From Luteibacter sp. OK325 (GTDB lineage Bacteria > Pseudomonadota > Gammaproteobacteria > Xanthomonadales > Rhodanobacteraceae), in assembly GCF_003050935.1 (NCBI RefSeq), contig NZ_QAOX01000006.1:247081-311080 (forward strand): DNA of 64,000 bases, in the 5' to 3' direction. Position 1 is the first letter of the stretch. Each line of letters starts with the position of its first letter. Below the pieces are notes generated by a model. It was given only the letters and a program-made list of their open reading frames with translations. It did not search any database and was not told the origin of the DNA. Of the stretch, positions 16,633 to 24,828 are shown in pieces. The position numbers and the translations under genes were made by a program.

Positions 16633-17517
16633 ATGCAGACCCCACGCATATGCTTCCTGAGCGCCCTCGCCGCGCTCATGGCGTTCCCGGCGATGTCAAA
16701 AGCGGCCGAGCCTCCGCCGAACGCACCCGCAGAGATCGTTGCTGCCGCACCGCAGGGCACTCACCTACTCGTCTTCAAGGCCAGTGGCGACCAAGTTGAT
16801 GCGAATGCCGTGGCGGTGTTTGAAACGTCGCCCGACAAGGATGGCGTGACGTACAGGGACCTCATCATTGTCGGAAGGAAAGACGGCAAGTTCGTCCCGG
16901 AAGTGTCGAGCGACAAGATCATCGCCTGCTCAAAGTGCAGCCAGTTCCACGATGACCCGTTTGCGTTCGCTAACCTCAAGGTCACACCGAGTCACGTTCA
17001 CCTCGATCAGATGGATGGAGGTGAGCAACCATCGACGACCACTATGGACTTTGTCCGAAAGGATGCGACCTGGGTGGTGACCACCGCCACGCGCGTGTCT
17101 GTCGAGGAGGGACGCTACAACTCCAGGACAGAGAAATTGCCGAAACCCGCGTCCGGGCTCGTCAAGGACATGGATGGCGCCTGGATTGTGCCTACTTACT
17201 TCAACGCCCTTGCCGTCGAGAACAAGACGAACCGCTTCATGTTTCTTCATGGGTACGGTACGCATGAAGAGCTGCAGGGCAGCATCAAGTCGGAATGCAA
17301 GGGCAGTGACTGCAAGATTCTCGTGGAGCAACAGGACGGCTGCATGTCCCTGGTTCGCGACAGTACCGCGCGCTCCTTTGCGGCGGGTACGCCGAATGCA
17401 GGGACGAAGGATGATGCAGTAGCCTTCGCCATAGCTGCCTGCTCACGTGCGGGTGGCGGCCAATGCAGGGTCGTCAGGACGGATTGCAGCACTGGTACGC
17501 GCAGCAAGATTTACTAA
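16633..17517 (+). CDS. Exported Cys-containing protein, candidate immunity protein (copy 2)
   Basis: A paralogue of the protein at 14345, 294 residues, with a signal peptide ('FLSALAALMAFPAMSKAAE'). I use ATG 16633 because the 30 bases before it match the same stretch before copy 1. Residues up to about 117 are nearly identical between copies, including a 63-base run without a mismatch. The middle (about 118-215) has diverged, and the C-terminal DUF4189-like domain ('CKILVEQQDGCMSLVRD') is again similar. It follows the effector gene by 93 bases. This mosaic is what one expects of immunity genes that keep a scaffold and vary a recognition surface; the role remains an inference. Confidence 0.72.
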   Translation: MQTPRICFLSALAALMAFPAMSKAAEPPPNAPAEIVAAAPQGTHLLVFKASGDQVDANAVAVFETSPDKDGVTYRDLIIVGRKDGKFVPEVSSDKIIACSKCSQFHDDPFAFANLKVTPSHVHLDQMDGGEQPSTTTMDFVRKDATWVVTTATRVSVEEGRYNSRTEKLPKPASGLVKDMDGAWIVPTYFNALAVENKTNRFMFLHGYGTHEELQGSIKSECKGSDCKILVEQQDGCMSLVRDSTARSFAAGTPNAGTKDDAVAFAIAACSRAGGGQCRVVRTDCSTGTRSKIY

Positions 17518-17886
17518 CTCGATGGCGTAGTCTTTCGAGACACGGAGCGCTGCTCGTTTGTCGCTCCCGCAGCAGAGGAACTGCTAATCATCGACAACAA
17601 GTGGCGGCTGTCGGATGGCTCGTTCACGATCAGCGCGACGATCTCGGACACAGAGTTCCTTCATGCGGTCAATACCGACCTCGAATCGTTCTCGAAGGGT
17701 GATTCGCTGGTTTGTAGGGTGCGGGTGCGCCAGTGGCAAACCTCGAACGGAACGCGCACCGAGTACGAAGTGGCCAAGGTAGCCAGGCACTTGCGGGCCG
17801 CGCCTCAAATCTCGCTGCCGCGGAATTTCCAGGAGACCCGGGCAGGCCTATACGACTCACAGGCCCAGCCCGAGCCAACAGCCTGA
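17518..17886 (+). pseudogene. Headless C-terminal gene fragment (about 122 codons)
   Basis: Directly after the stop of copy 2, and in the same frame, an open stretch with good coding character runs to TGA 17884-17886 but has no usable start. It reads 'GVVFRDTERCSFVAPAAEEL', then 'IIDNKWRLSDGSFTISATIS', 'FSKGDSLVCRVRVRQWQ' and 'TEYEVAKVARHL'. This looks like the beta-rich C-terminus of a larger protein of a kind I associate with mobile regions but cannot name. The N-terminal part is missing, and the join to the stop codon suggests a deletion. A translational read-through fusion is possible but unsupported. Confidence 0.7.
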
Positions 17887-17894
17887 CGGCTTCT

Positions 17895-18971
17895 CTACGT
17901 ACCAAACCCTCCACAACACCGGCTGCAAGCAGGCAGAAGCCCCCCTGCCTCACTGAGCTTCTCCCGCAGCGCTTCGATGCTCGAGTGCTTCCAGATGCCC
18001 TCAAGGCCAACATCCCGAACATTGGCGATCGCGAACCGATAGCAACGCCCGTGAACGGGCACGGATTCGCCATCGGCGTCGACCATCAGGATGCGGAAAG
18101 CATCGTGGCAACGGCGGCCAACGAATTGCGAGGGATGGTGATAGTAGATGTCGAGGTCGGACTCGCTCACGAGATCGGGCTGGATCGTGACCTTGAACGG
18201 CCAGATCGATCCCTTGATGTCGGTCAGTTCGGCGGCCAGGCGGGCGACGTCGATCGATGTCGGATCGGATTGGAAGCTGTTCGAAGCCGTGGCGGGATAG
18301 GCCTGGCCATAGAGCGCGTTGTGTTCGTTGGCCAGCGCGGGCGTCACGAAATTATTGTGGATCAGGCCCACGAGCTTCAGTGGCAGATCACTGATGTCTT
18401 TAAGGAATGTCTTGAGATGACCGACGTTGTATTCGCTGATCGTGCAGAAGACGGAGATTTCCGGCGGGTTGGGTAGCGCCGCAACGGCCTTGATACCCTC
18501 CACGGCCCGGGCAAAGCTGCCGTGGTGGCGCCGGATCTGATCATGCAGTGCCGCTGGACCGTCCAATGAGACGAACAGACCGCGGCAGCCGCCCGCCACC
18601 AACTCCGCTGCCCGCTTGGGTAGGAGCAGGCCATTGGTGGTGACGGTCGTATACAAGCCCAGCGACGAGGCGTACGCCAGTGCGTCGCCCAGCGGCTTCC
18701 AGGCGAGCGGCTCGGTGAAGGCGAAGCCCATGCGGGCGTCGGGGCAGAAAGCCGCCATATCGTCGGCAATGGTATGGAACAGCTCCAGCGGCATGGACCG
18801 TGTCTGGGCCCCCATGAGATTGGCGCCGAAATTGGTCTCAGCATTCCCGGTGCCGACATCACACATGACACACCGCAGATTGCAGAAATTGTTCACCCCG
18901 AGGACGACATGCCCCGGCCGCGCTGCGGCCACGAGGCGGGGTTGCGGAGCTAGCTGGCTGAGTGCGGGCAT
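17895..18971 (-). CDS. Radical SAM/SPASM domain protein
   Basis: I use ATG 18971 (358 residues), with GAGGAA about 10 bases upstream; the frame runs to 19037 without family sequence. The radical SAM motif CNLRCVMC gives the three iron-sulfur cysteines at 30, 34 and 37. The barrel continues with 'VTTNGLLLPKRAAELV' and 'LFVSLDGPAALHDQIR'. The C-terminus is a SPASM domain with cysteines in 'CHDAFRILMVDADGE', 'GRCYRFAIANV' and 'ACSRCCGG'. SPASM enzymes modify peptides, proteins or sugars through extra clusters. No precursor peptide gene is visible. Its tail nearly touches the headless fragment (8 bases). Confidence 0.87.
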   Translation of the reverse strand: MPALSQLAPQPRLVAAARPGHVVLGVNNFCNLRCVMCDVGTGNAETNFGANLMGAQTRSMPLELFHTIADDMAAFCPDARMGFAFTEPLAWKPLGDALAYASSLGLYTTVTTNGLLLPKRAAELVAGGCRGLFVSLDGPAALHDQIRRHHGSFARAVEGIKAVAALPNPPEISVFCTISEYNVGHLKTFLKDISDLPLKLVGLIHNNFVTPALANEHNALYGQAYPATASNSFQSDPTSIDVARLAAELTDIKGSIWPFKVTIQPDLVSESDLDIYYHHPSQFVGRRCHDAFRILMVDADGESVPVHGRCYRFAIANVRDVGLEGIWKHSSIEALREKLSEAGGLLPACSRCCGGFGT

Positions 18972-19098
18972 TGCGGGTGAATTCCTCGAGGGGTCACGAA
19001 GGACACATTGCGCGGCATGAGCGTGCCTACGCCTCAAGGGGGTAAGTGCCGTATTCGGGGCAAAGGGTTTACGTCCGCCGTTTCCCTTTCCCAGAAGG

Positions 19099-19130
19099 CG
19101 GAAAGGCCGCCCCGAAGGGCAGCCTTTCCG
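19099..19130 (-). terminator. GC-rich hairpin after the lipoprotein gene
   Basis: CGGAAAGGC pairs with GCCTTTCCG, with an inner GCCC/GGGC stem and a CGAA-type loop. It lies 42 bases past the stop of the lipoprotein gene. No good U-tract follows on the minus strand, so the terminator call is moderate. Confidence 0.45.
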
Positions 19131-19171
19131 TTCCAGACGTTAAGGACGGTCGAGTCGGCCAGGGGGCCGCT

Positions 19172-19822
19172 TCAGACTCTCAGTGCCTTTTGCTCGGCAT
19201 CGCTGACACAGGTGTCGGCGGCCTTGTGGAGCGACTCCTTCAGCAGTGCCGCATGGTCTGCGCGAAGGGCGTCGCTAGTTGGCGGGTTCTTGGGATCGGT
19301 CGGGTCGACGTTGCACAGGTGCTGTGCAACCAAGGCACCGGTCTTTCCGTCGATCAGGCGAACTCGTGCGACGTACATGACGTGATACTTGCTCCACTGG
19401 GATGGGTAATACGCGTACATCCAGTTGATCGTTTTCACGTCGAGGATGACGTCGGCACCGGGATAGACCTTCACCAGTGATGCCGGGCTATCGTCTGTAG
19501 CAATCTTGTTCGAAGCAGGAAGCACGGTAGCCGACCGTTTTGCCGCCATATCGTCGGCGAGGCGCTGGCTGATCTCGATGGCCGGATCTTCGATACCCTC
19601 GGACTTAACCAGGTCGTTGCCGGCGTTGATCATGGCCACGGCCCCAAACAGTCCGAACGCCGCCTTTCCCGCCGTCATGGCGGAAAAGTCCGGTTTTGCA
19701 TAGTGCGAAACAACGACATGCTTGCCTTGCAGAGTTGAACCTTGCTCCAACGATTTCGTCGGAGCAGACACACACCCACTCAAAACGACGGCAAGAGCCG
19801 CCGCACAGCAGAACGTCTTCAT
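19172..19822 (-). CDS. Hypothetical lipoprotein, 216 aa
   Basis: A lipoprotein signal peptide ends in the lipobox LSGC, with the lipidated cysteine at residue 17. The next residues (VSAP) lack an inner-membrane-retention aspartate, so outer-membrane sorting is likely. The mature domain includes 'GKHVVVSHYAKPDFSAMTAG' and 'YPGADVILDVKTINWMYAYYPSQW'. I recognise the general pattern of small Xanthomonadaceae lipoproteins but no function. It lies upstream of the radical SAM gene on the same strand, 200 bases apart with a hairpin between, so joint transcription is doubtful. Confidence 0.8.
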   Translation of the reverse strand: MKTFCCAAALAVVLSGCVSAPTKSLEQGSTLQGKHVVVSHYAKPDFSAMTAGKAAFGLFGAVAMINAGNDLVKSEGIEDPAIEISQRLADDMAAKRSATVLPASNKIATDDSPASLVKVYPGADVILDVKTINWMYAYYPSQWSKYHVMYVARVRLIDGKTGALVAQHLCNVDPTDPKNPPTSDALRADHAALLKESLHKAADTCVSDAEQKALRV

Positions 19823-19984
19823 GTTGTCCCCTGTTAGATTCCATTCGGCCGGGTGGCCGGGGGCATCCTAGCAATGGGCGTCGATGGCGGTCCAGAGGCG
19901 CGGGTGACGGGCCAATTCACGGCAAAGCCCAAGGCGGCCGGGCCACTGGGCATAGCCGTTTCCGCGCGACCCCGCGAACGCCTT

Positions 19985-20337
19985 CTACATACCCAGTGAG
20001 GTCAATCGAACAAGCGTCAATCGAACGTAGGCCTCACGAGGCAGCTCCGGATGAACCGCGAACCGACGGAATTGGGCGGTCTTGCCCCATCCTTCAAAGT
20101 CTGCAGCTACCTCGCCCCAAGTTTCCTCGTAAACCGCATTTGACATATGGGGAACCAATGGTGCCGACAGATGACGTAAAGCGTTGCCCTGATATCGGTG
20201 CCGAACAACTGTCGATATTGCAGCCAGACCACCTGCAACTCGACAAGCTTGTTTTCGAGAACATGCATGACTTCGCCAAGTGCTGCACCCATTGACTCGT
20301 CGAACCGATTGGGTCTGTCCGCCTGATTGTTGTCCAT
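19985..20337 (-). pseudogene. Frameshifted remnant with an HEPN/AbiU2-like start
   Basis: From ATG 20337 the first 47 codons look genuine ('MGAALGEVMHVLENKLVELQ', then 'VVWLQYRQLFGTD'). Coding character then moves to another frame that reads 'SNAVYEETWGEVAADFEGWG' and 'HPELPREAYVRLTLVRL' to a stop at 19985. The head resembles small HEPN/AbiU2-type proteins, which commonly begin with an 'L.V..LQ..QLFG' helix. The tail is not recognised. A frameshift or deletion near 20190 would explain this. Confidence 0.4.
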
Positions 20338-20379
20338 GTCTTACGTCCAGCCGAAACCGCAGTCCGAACAATACCAAGC

Positions 20380-20721
20380 TCAAGGCTTCGTGTTGCTGGC
20401 CACCCATCCAGCACGTCCATCCAGTTCTTTCCACATCCACCTCTCCCATCCCGACGTGTCGGACACGGGCGCCAGCAGCCGGACCGCCCTGCCATGCCGA
20501 TGCTTCGCCACCCGCCAGATTGCTTCTGCATTCCGCGCGTTGGGGTCACTGACCGGCAGGAGCACCTCGACACATCGCCAGTGGCCTCTGTGAGCGGCAT
20601 GAAGCAGCGCGGTGGAGTGCCCGCTTGCCGGGTCGACGTCCGGGTGGTTATGAGGGCAACGACGGTGAGGTGGTCCCCATGTGCCGGACGGCGAGCAAAC
20701 AAGGTAATGCGGGAGTCTCAT
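20380..20721 (-). pseudogene. Ankyrin-repeat gene fragment
   Basis: This open frame contains about two ankyrin repeats ('HSTALLHAAHRGHWRCVEVL' and 'NAEAIWRVAKHRHGRAVRLL'). Its first residues ('MRLPHYL') are coded by the segment repeated at 21772, next to the tRNA-Ser, so they are junction sequence and not the natural start. It is probably the tail of a larger ankyrin protein cut by recombination. Confidence 0.5.
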
Positions 20722-20752
20722 CGGGGCCTCGTGTGTCCCGATTTGTGCCCCG
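20708..20752. repeat. Direct repeat, copy 1 (island junction)
   Basis: The 45-base stretch from TGCGGGAGTCTCATC to GATTTGTGCCCCG recurs, with a few differences, at 21772-21815. Each copy lies just outside a tRNA-Ser-like sequence. The pair most likely marks junctions of integrated elements. Confidence 0.75.
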
Positions 20753-20767
20753 AGGCTTTTTTGTCGG

Positions 20768-20855
20768 CGGAGAGGGTGGGGTTAGAACCCACGGTTGTCT
20801 TTCACCAACGCCTGATTTCGAGTCAGGCACATTCTGACCACTGCGCCACTACGGC
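20768..20855 (-). pseudogene. Degenerate tRNA-Ser(CGA) copy, probable att site
   Basis: The 3' three-quarters matches the functional tRNA-Ser at 21872, including the CGA anticodon arm and long variable arm. The T-loop has lost its consensus (TTCTAAC for TTCGAAT), and the 5' acceptor strand no longer pairs with the 3' one. Keeping only the 3' portion is the mark of a tRNA-targeting integrase att duplication. It is not expected to be a working tRNA. Confidence 0.75.
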
Positions 20856-20890
20856 GGGGATCCAGCATAGCGTCAGATTGCCACAGCACA

Positions 20891-21202
20891 TCAGGCGGCA
20901 GCGCCAGGACGTTTCACAGGCTCCACTGACAACCTAAATCCAAGTGCGCCGAAAACCCTGTTCATCGTCTCAAACTTAGGTTGTGCGCCAGGCCGAAGAG
21001 CCTTGTACAGACTTTCACGACCGAGACCGGCATCCCTTGCTACCTGAGCCATCCCACGTGCTTTCGCAACATGACCCACAGCACGAAGCATTTCGTCTGT
21101 GTCGCCATCTTCGAGGACTTGGCGCACGTACTCGGCAACCGCCTCATCACTATCAAGGATTGCGGATAGGTCGAACGGTAGGAGTTGGGTACTCATTCTC
21201 AA
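20891..21202 (-). CDS. Xre-type antitoxin (HI1420 family addiction module antidote)
   Basis: A 103-residue protein (a start at 21196 is also possible). The N-terminus 'FDLSAILDSDEAVAEYVRQV' and the HTH 'MAQVARDAGLGRESLYKALR', followed by 'FETMNRVFGALGFRLSVEPV', are typical of antidotes paired with HI1419-type killers. It would bind and neutralise the toxin and repress the operon. It follows the toxin gene by 24 bases (toxin-first order, as in higBA). It lies between the tRNA-Ser gene and its degenerate copy. Confidence 0.88.
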   Translation of the reverse strand: MRMSTQLLPFDLSAILDSDEAVAEYVRQVLEDGDTDEMLRAVGHVAKARGMAQVARDAGLGRESLYKALRPGAQPKFETMNRVFGALGFRLSVEPVKRPGAAA

Positions 21203-21226
21203 ATTCTCCGGTGACGATCCTAACCA

Positions 21227-21520
21227 TTAGAGATCGGCAGCCATGCTCTTGGCTTTCTTGATGTCGCTGGCTTGGGACTTCTTGTCCCCACCGCACAGAA
21301 GGATCACGACCTCCTTCCCACGCTGGATCAAATAGACTCGATAACCTGCACCCACATCCACTCGTAATTCTGAAACGCCTTCGCCGACAGGCTCGCAGTC
21401 ACCAAAGTTACCCATCGCGACTCTATCGATCCGGCGAGCGATGGCAACCTTGGCCTTGATGTCTCTAAGTTCCTGGTGCCACTTAGCAAATCCATCGGTT
21501 TGTTTTACTGTGATTTCCAT
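21227..21520 (-). CDS. RelE/ParE-family toxin (HI1419-type addiction module killer)
   Basis: A 97-residue protein: 'FAKWHQELRDIKAKVAIARR', 'GNFGDCEPVGEGVSELRVD', 'GYRVYLIQRGKEVVILLCGG' and 'KSQASDIKKAKSMA' reproduce the phage Gp49-like/HI1419 toxin fold. Members are translation-dependent mRNA interferases or related growth inhibitors. It is the first gene of the pair with the Xre antidote. Such pairs stabilise mobile DNA, which fits the tRNA-flanked location. The molecular target here is not known. Confidence 0.88.
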   Translation of the reverse strand: MEITVKQTDGFAKWHQELRDIKAKVAIARRIDRVAMGNFGDCEPVGEGVSELRVDVGAGYRVYLIQRGKEVVILLCGGDKKSQASDIKKAKSMAADL

Positions 21521-21771
21521 AACTTACGATGGCTCCGGAGGCGCACACGCATTCCTTTGACGCAATTGTATCCTACTGGATACACGATGCAAGCATTCGT
21601 TTGCATCGGCTATACGCCAGTTGCGACGAAGGTGCCCTTCAATGGTGCTGGTTGCGAAGGCCGCTCATACGCCACAGGCACAGACCTCCAACGAGACACC
21701 CCGAGGCTGGATGAAGACGGTCTGAGAACGGAGAAGTGACATGGCGAACATGGCGACAGCCAAAAAAGTAG

Positions 21772-21815
21772 TGCGGGAGTCTCATCAGGCCTCGCGTGTC
21801 CCGATTTGTGCCCCG
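21772..21815. repeat. Direct repeat, copy 2 (island junction)
   Basis: Second copy of the 44-45-base repeat at 20708, here 56 bases from the 3' end of the functional tRNA-Ser. Differences are concentrated at its middle and end (AGGCC for GGGGCC, CGCGTG for CGTGTG). Confidence 0.75.
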
Positions 21816-21838
21816 TAGCTTTTCTCCGCCAACAAAAA

Positions 21839-21857
21839 AGCCCGCTTTATGCGGGCT
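21839..21857 (-). terminator. Intrinsic terminator of tRNA-Ser
   Basis: AGCCCGC and GCGGGCT pair around a 5-base loop, followed on the minus strand by TTTTTT. It lies 14 bases downstream of the tRNA 3' end. Confidence 0.85.
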
Positions 21858-21867
21858 TTTCTGCGAA

Positions 21868-21958
<91 letters not shown>

Positions 21959-22101
21959 GTGAACGGTCGACGGCAGGGCTTTCGCTCTGCCGGGCCCGCA
22001 ATGATAGTGGGTCTCTCCTGCCGTGACAACAGACTTTTGATGGGGCATCCTCCCTGTGCATTCCGGCGCCGTGGCGCCCTTTCCCAGCACCTAAGGCACC
22101 C

Positions 22102-22806
22102 ATGATCGAGTTCGGACACGGCACGCATACCGGCCTCCGCCGCACGCGTAACGAGGACACTTATTACGCCGACGCCGGGCTCGGGTTGTTCCTGGTCGTG
22201 GACGGCATGGGCGGGCACAAGCACGGCGAGGTGGCCTCGGCCACGGCGCGCGACGGCGTGGTGGCCCAGGTCACCGCCGGTCAGTCACTCGTGGACGCGA
22301 TCCAGCGGGTGAACGAGGCGCTGATTGCCCGCTCCAGCGGCCTCTCAGAATCCCGGCCCATGGGCACGACCATTGCCGCCGTGCGCCTGGTCGGGCGCTC
22401 CTACGAGGCTGCCTGGGTCGGTGACAGTCGCATCTATATCTGGGACGGCGAACTCAAGCGCCTCTCGCACGACCATTCCATCGTGGAAGCCCTGGTTGAG
22501 GCGGGTGAACTGACCGAGGCCCAGGCGCGGACGCATCCGCAGCGCAGCGTGCTGACGCAGGCCCTGGGCATTACCTCGCCGGACCAGCTCCACATCGGTC
22601 TCGCCAGGGGTGAATTGCCCTACGGCGCACGGCTGCTGCTATGCACGGACGGTCTCACCGATGAAGTGGACGATGAGCGGATCGGCGCGATCGTCTCGCG
22701 TACGGACATCGCCGCGCAGGAAGGTGTCGATCACCTCCTGCTCGAAGCCCTCTCGGGCAGCGCACGCGACAACATCACAGCAATCCTGCTTCGCGCAGCG
22801 GCTTGA
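22102..22806 (+). CDS. PP2C-type protein serine/threonine phosphatase
   Basis: A 234-residue soluble enzyme with the PPM motif series: 'GLRRTRNEDTYY', 'VVDGMGGHKHGE' (metal-binding Asp), 'GTTIAAV', 'GDSRIYIW', 'DHSIVEAL', 'LLLCTDGLTDEVDDE' and the final 'ARDNITAIL'. It removes phosphate from Ser/Thr of target proteins with two Mn2+/Mg2+ ions. No partner kinase or type VI secretion genes are in the window, so the pathway is open. It converges on dnaQ with 21 bases between stops. Confidence 0.93.
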   Translation: MIEFGHGTHTGLRRTRNEDTYYADAGLGLFLVVDGMGGHKHGEVASATARDGVVAQVTAGQSLVDAIQRVNEALIARSSGLSESRPMGTTIAAVRLVGRSYEAAWVGDSRIYIWDGELKRLSHDHSIVEALVEAGELTEAQARTHPQRSVLTQALGITSPDQLHIGLARGELPYGARLLLCTDGLTDEVDDERIGAIVSRTDIAAQEGVDHLLLEALSGSARDNITAILLRAAA

Positions 22807-22827
22807 GCCGCTGCCTGTAATCGCAGG

Positions 22828-23553
22828 TCAGTGAATCGTCTCCGACGTTTCCATCTTCCGCCAGATACTCTGCCCACCCGCTGATTTATCCAGCGCCTCG
22901 ACCCGCTTCGCGTGCCGCGCAAGCTCTTCCGGATCGGCATGACGCACGATTGGACGACGCTTCATCACGATGTCCTGCAGCACGCTGGTGCGGCCACGCT
23001 CGTCATTCGCATCGAAGGCGAACTCGAGCCCGCCCTGACCGGTCGTCATGGCGATATAGACGTCCGCCAACAGCTGGGCATCGAGCAGGCCGCCGTGGAG
23101 ATCGCGCTTGGTGTTGTCGACGCCGAGACGCTTGCATAATGCGTCGAGGCTGTTGCGCTGGCCCGGATACATCTGGCGCGCCATGAGCAGCGTATCGAGC
23201 ACCGTGGCGTAATCCGCAATCTGCCCGTAGTGCTCCCCTGCCCGCTTCAGCTCGGCATTCAGGAAGCCCACGTCGAACGCCGCGTTATGGATGATCAACT
23301 CAGCGCCGCGAATGAAGTCGAGAAACTCACCCACCTTCTCGATGAAAAGCGGTTTGTCGACGAGATGTTCGTCCTTGATACCCGTGACCTTGCTCGCCTC
23401 TTCGTCGATAGCGCGCTGCGGGTTGAGGTAGGTGTGAAAGTGATTGCCGGTGGGGCGGCGGCCGATCATCTCGACCGCGCCGATTTCCACGAGGCGATGA
23501 CCGAGGTGTGCTTCGAGGCCGGTGGTTTCGGTATCGAGAACGATCTGCCTCAT
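22828..23553 (-). CDS. dnaQ: DNA polymerase III epsilon subunit (3'-5' proofreading exonuclease)
   Basis: A 241-residue DEDDh exonuclease. Exo I is '[12 protein letters not shown]' (Asp7, Glu9), Exo II '[13 protein letters not shown]', and Exo III '[14 protein letters not shown]', with the catalytic His and last Asp. The C-terminal tail would bind the alpha subunit. It removes misinserted nucleotides during replication. Its start overlaps the end of rnhA by 4 bases, so the two are translationally coupled, unlike the divergent arrangement in E. coli. Confidence 0.96.
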   Translation of the reverse strand: MRQIVLDTETTGLEAHLGHRLVEIGAVEMIGRRPTGNHFHTYLNPQRAIDEEASKVTGIKDEHLVDKPLFIEKVGEFLDFIRGAELIIHNAAFDVGFLNAELKRAGEHYGQIADYATVLDTLLMARQMYPGQRNSLDALCKRLGVDNTKRDLHGGLLDAQLLADVYIAMTTGQGGLEFAFDANDERGRTSVLQDIVMKRRPIVRHADPEELARHAKRVEALDKSAGGQSIWRKMETSETIH

Positions 23554-24017
23554 GCGAGGGTCCCCTTCGACTTGTAGATGATGGCCTGGTCACGCGCGGC
23601 GACGTCCACGCGCTCGTTCTCGACATGGCCGGCATGGCCCTTCACCCATTCCCATGTGACGGTATGTGCTGCGGCGGCCTCGTCGAGGCGAATCCACAGG
23701 TCCTGGTTTTTCACGGGTTTCTTGTCGGCGGTTTTCCAGCCGTTGCGGCGCCACTTCGGTACCCACTCCTGCACGCCCTGCATGACGTACTTCGAATCGG
23801 TCATCAGGTGCACATGGCAGCGACGGGTCAGCGCTTCGAGCGCCGAGATCGCACCCATCATTTCCATGCGGTTGTTGGTGGTGTCGGGTTCGCCGCCAGC
23901 GAGCATCTTCTCGATGCCCTTGGCTCTCAGCAGAGCTGCCCAGCCACCCGGGCCGGGATTACCCAGGCAGGCGCCATCGGTGAAGACTTCAACGGTTTCG
24001 GTGGTGATTTCGGTCAA
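23550..24017 (-). CDS. rnhA: Ribonuclease HI
   Basis: A 155-residue enzyme, the usual length. The active-site acidic residues are in '[16 protein letters not shown]', '[12 protein letters not shown]', '[10 protein letters not shown]' and the C-terminal 'VDVAARDQA'. It cleaves the RNA strand of RNA-DNA hybrids in the cytoplasm. It overlaps the methyltransferase gene upstream and dnaQ downstream by 4 bases each, forming a compact three-gene operon. Confidence 0.97.
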   Translation of the reverse strand: MTEITTETVEVFTDGACLGNPGPGGWAALLRAKGIEKMLAGGEPDTTNNRMEMMGAISALEALTRRCHVHLMTDSKYVMQGVQEWVPKWRRNGWKTADKKPVKNQDLWIRLDEAAAAHTVTWEWVKGHAGHVENERVDVAARDQAIIYKSKGTLA

Positions 24018-24706
24018 GAGATGGACTCACGTGCGTTGCGACGGGCGCCAGAAGCGAGCGAACCAGGCAGGGGTGCCTCGGCCGCCGCCATGCGGGGGCG
24101 CAAGGGTACCGCTGCCGGGCGCTTTTTGCGCGCAATAAGCATGTATCCGCCACCGACCATGGATTCGCCGACCGGCGAACCGCCTGCACGCGGCCACGCG
24201 CTGCCCAGCCGGCGCGGCATGGAGAGCTCGAAATCGTCGCGAACCAGCCGCTGGCTCCACCACCATGGCCAGGTCAGGCGCGGGCGGGTGCCCCGGGCCT
24301 GTCTCGCCACCCAGGGAGACCACAGGCCCACGGGATGGATGCCCGTGATGGCGAGCATGCCGCCGGGGGCCAGCACCCGAATCGCTTCGTCGAGGAGATT
24401 GTCCTGGCGCGCCGTGGTTTCCAGGGCGTGCCGGAGCAGCACCACCCCGAAGGCGTCGTCGGCGAACGGCAGGGCCTCCAGACCGCTCGCACGGACGTCG
24501 CCGCCCAGGAGCGCCCCGGCAACCCGCACGGTCGCCCAGTGGCCCAATAGGGGCAAGGCGGGCGGATCGGCCAGAAGAGAGGCGGTGAGGTGCAATCCAT
24601 GCTCGCCGGTACAGCGGGTCAGCAGGGGCGACAGCACGCGGGCCTCGTCGGCCAGCAGCTTGCCGATCTGCGGCGTCGCATAGATGTCGGGGGCCAGGGT
24701 GGGCAT
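24014..24706 (-). CDS. SAM-dependent class I methyltransferase
   Basis: A 230-residue protein with a methyltransferase_11-like core: '[20 protein letters not shown]' (motif II region), '[19 protein letters not shown]' and an Arg/Pro-rich C-terminal extension. The glycine-rich SAM loop is weak ('[12 protein letters not shown]'). The gene between gloB and rnhA/dnaQ is a conserved neighbour in many proteobacteria, but its substrate is unknown. Four-base overlap with rnhA; divergent from gloB. Confidence 0.82.
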   Translation of the reverse strand: MPTLAPDIYATPQIGKLLADEARVLSPLLTRCTGEHGLHLTASLLADPPALPLLGHWATVRVAGALLGGDVRASGLEALPFADDAFGVVLLRHALETTARQDNLLDEAIRVLAPGGMLAITGIHPVGLWSPWVARQARGTRPRLTWPWWWSQRLVRDDFELSMPRRLGSAWPRAGGSPVGESMVGGGYMLIARKKRPAAVPLRPRMAAAEAPLPGSLASGARRNARESIS

Positions 24707-24828
24707 GTTGTGATGAGTGTAGTGATCTTGAATGGGGCCCGCACGCGTTAACGAGGTCCTAACGAGTGGGATATACCCGGCTGATATAGTCCGGCCGCCC
24801 CGCCCAACTGGTTACGGAGTACGGCCCG

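Noticed and set aside
20094..20702. 202-codon minus-strand ORF across the decayed region
   Set aside because: Its translation is Cys/Arg/Ser-rich and unlike the ankyrin and HEPN-like stretches seen in the other frames.
20768..20855. A second working tRNA-Ser(CGA)
   Set aside because: The acceptor stem does not pair and the T-loop consensus is lost.
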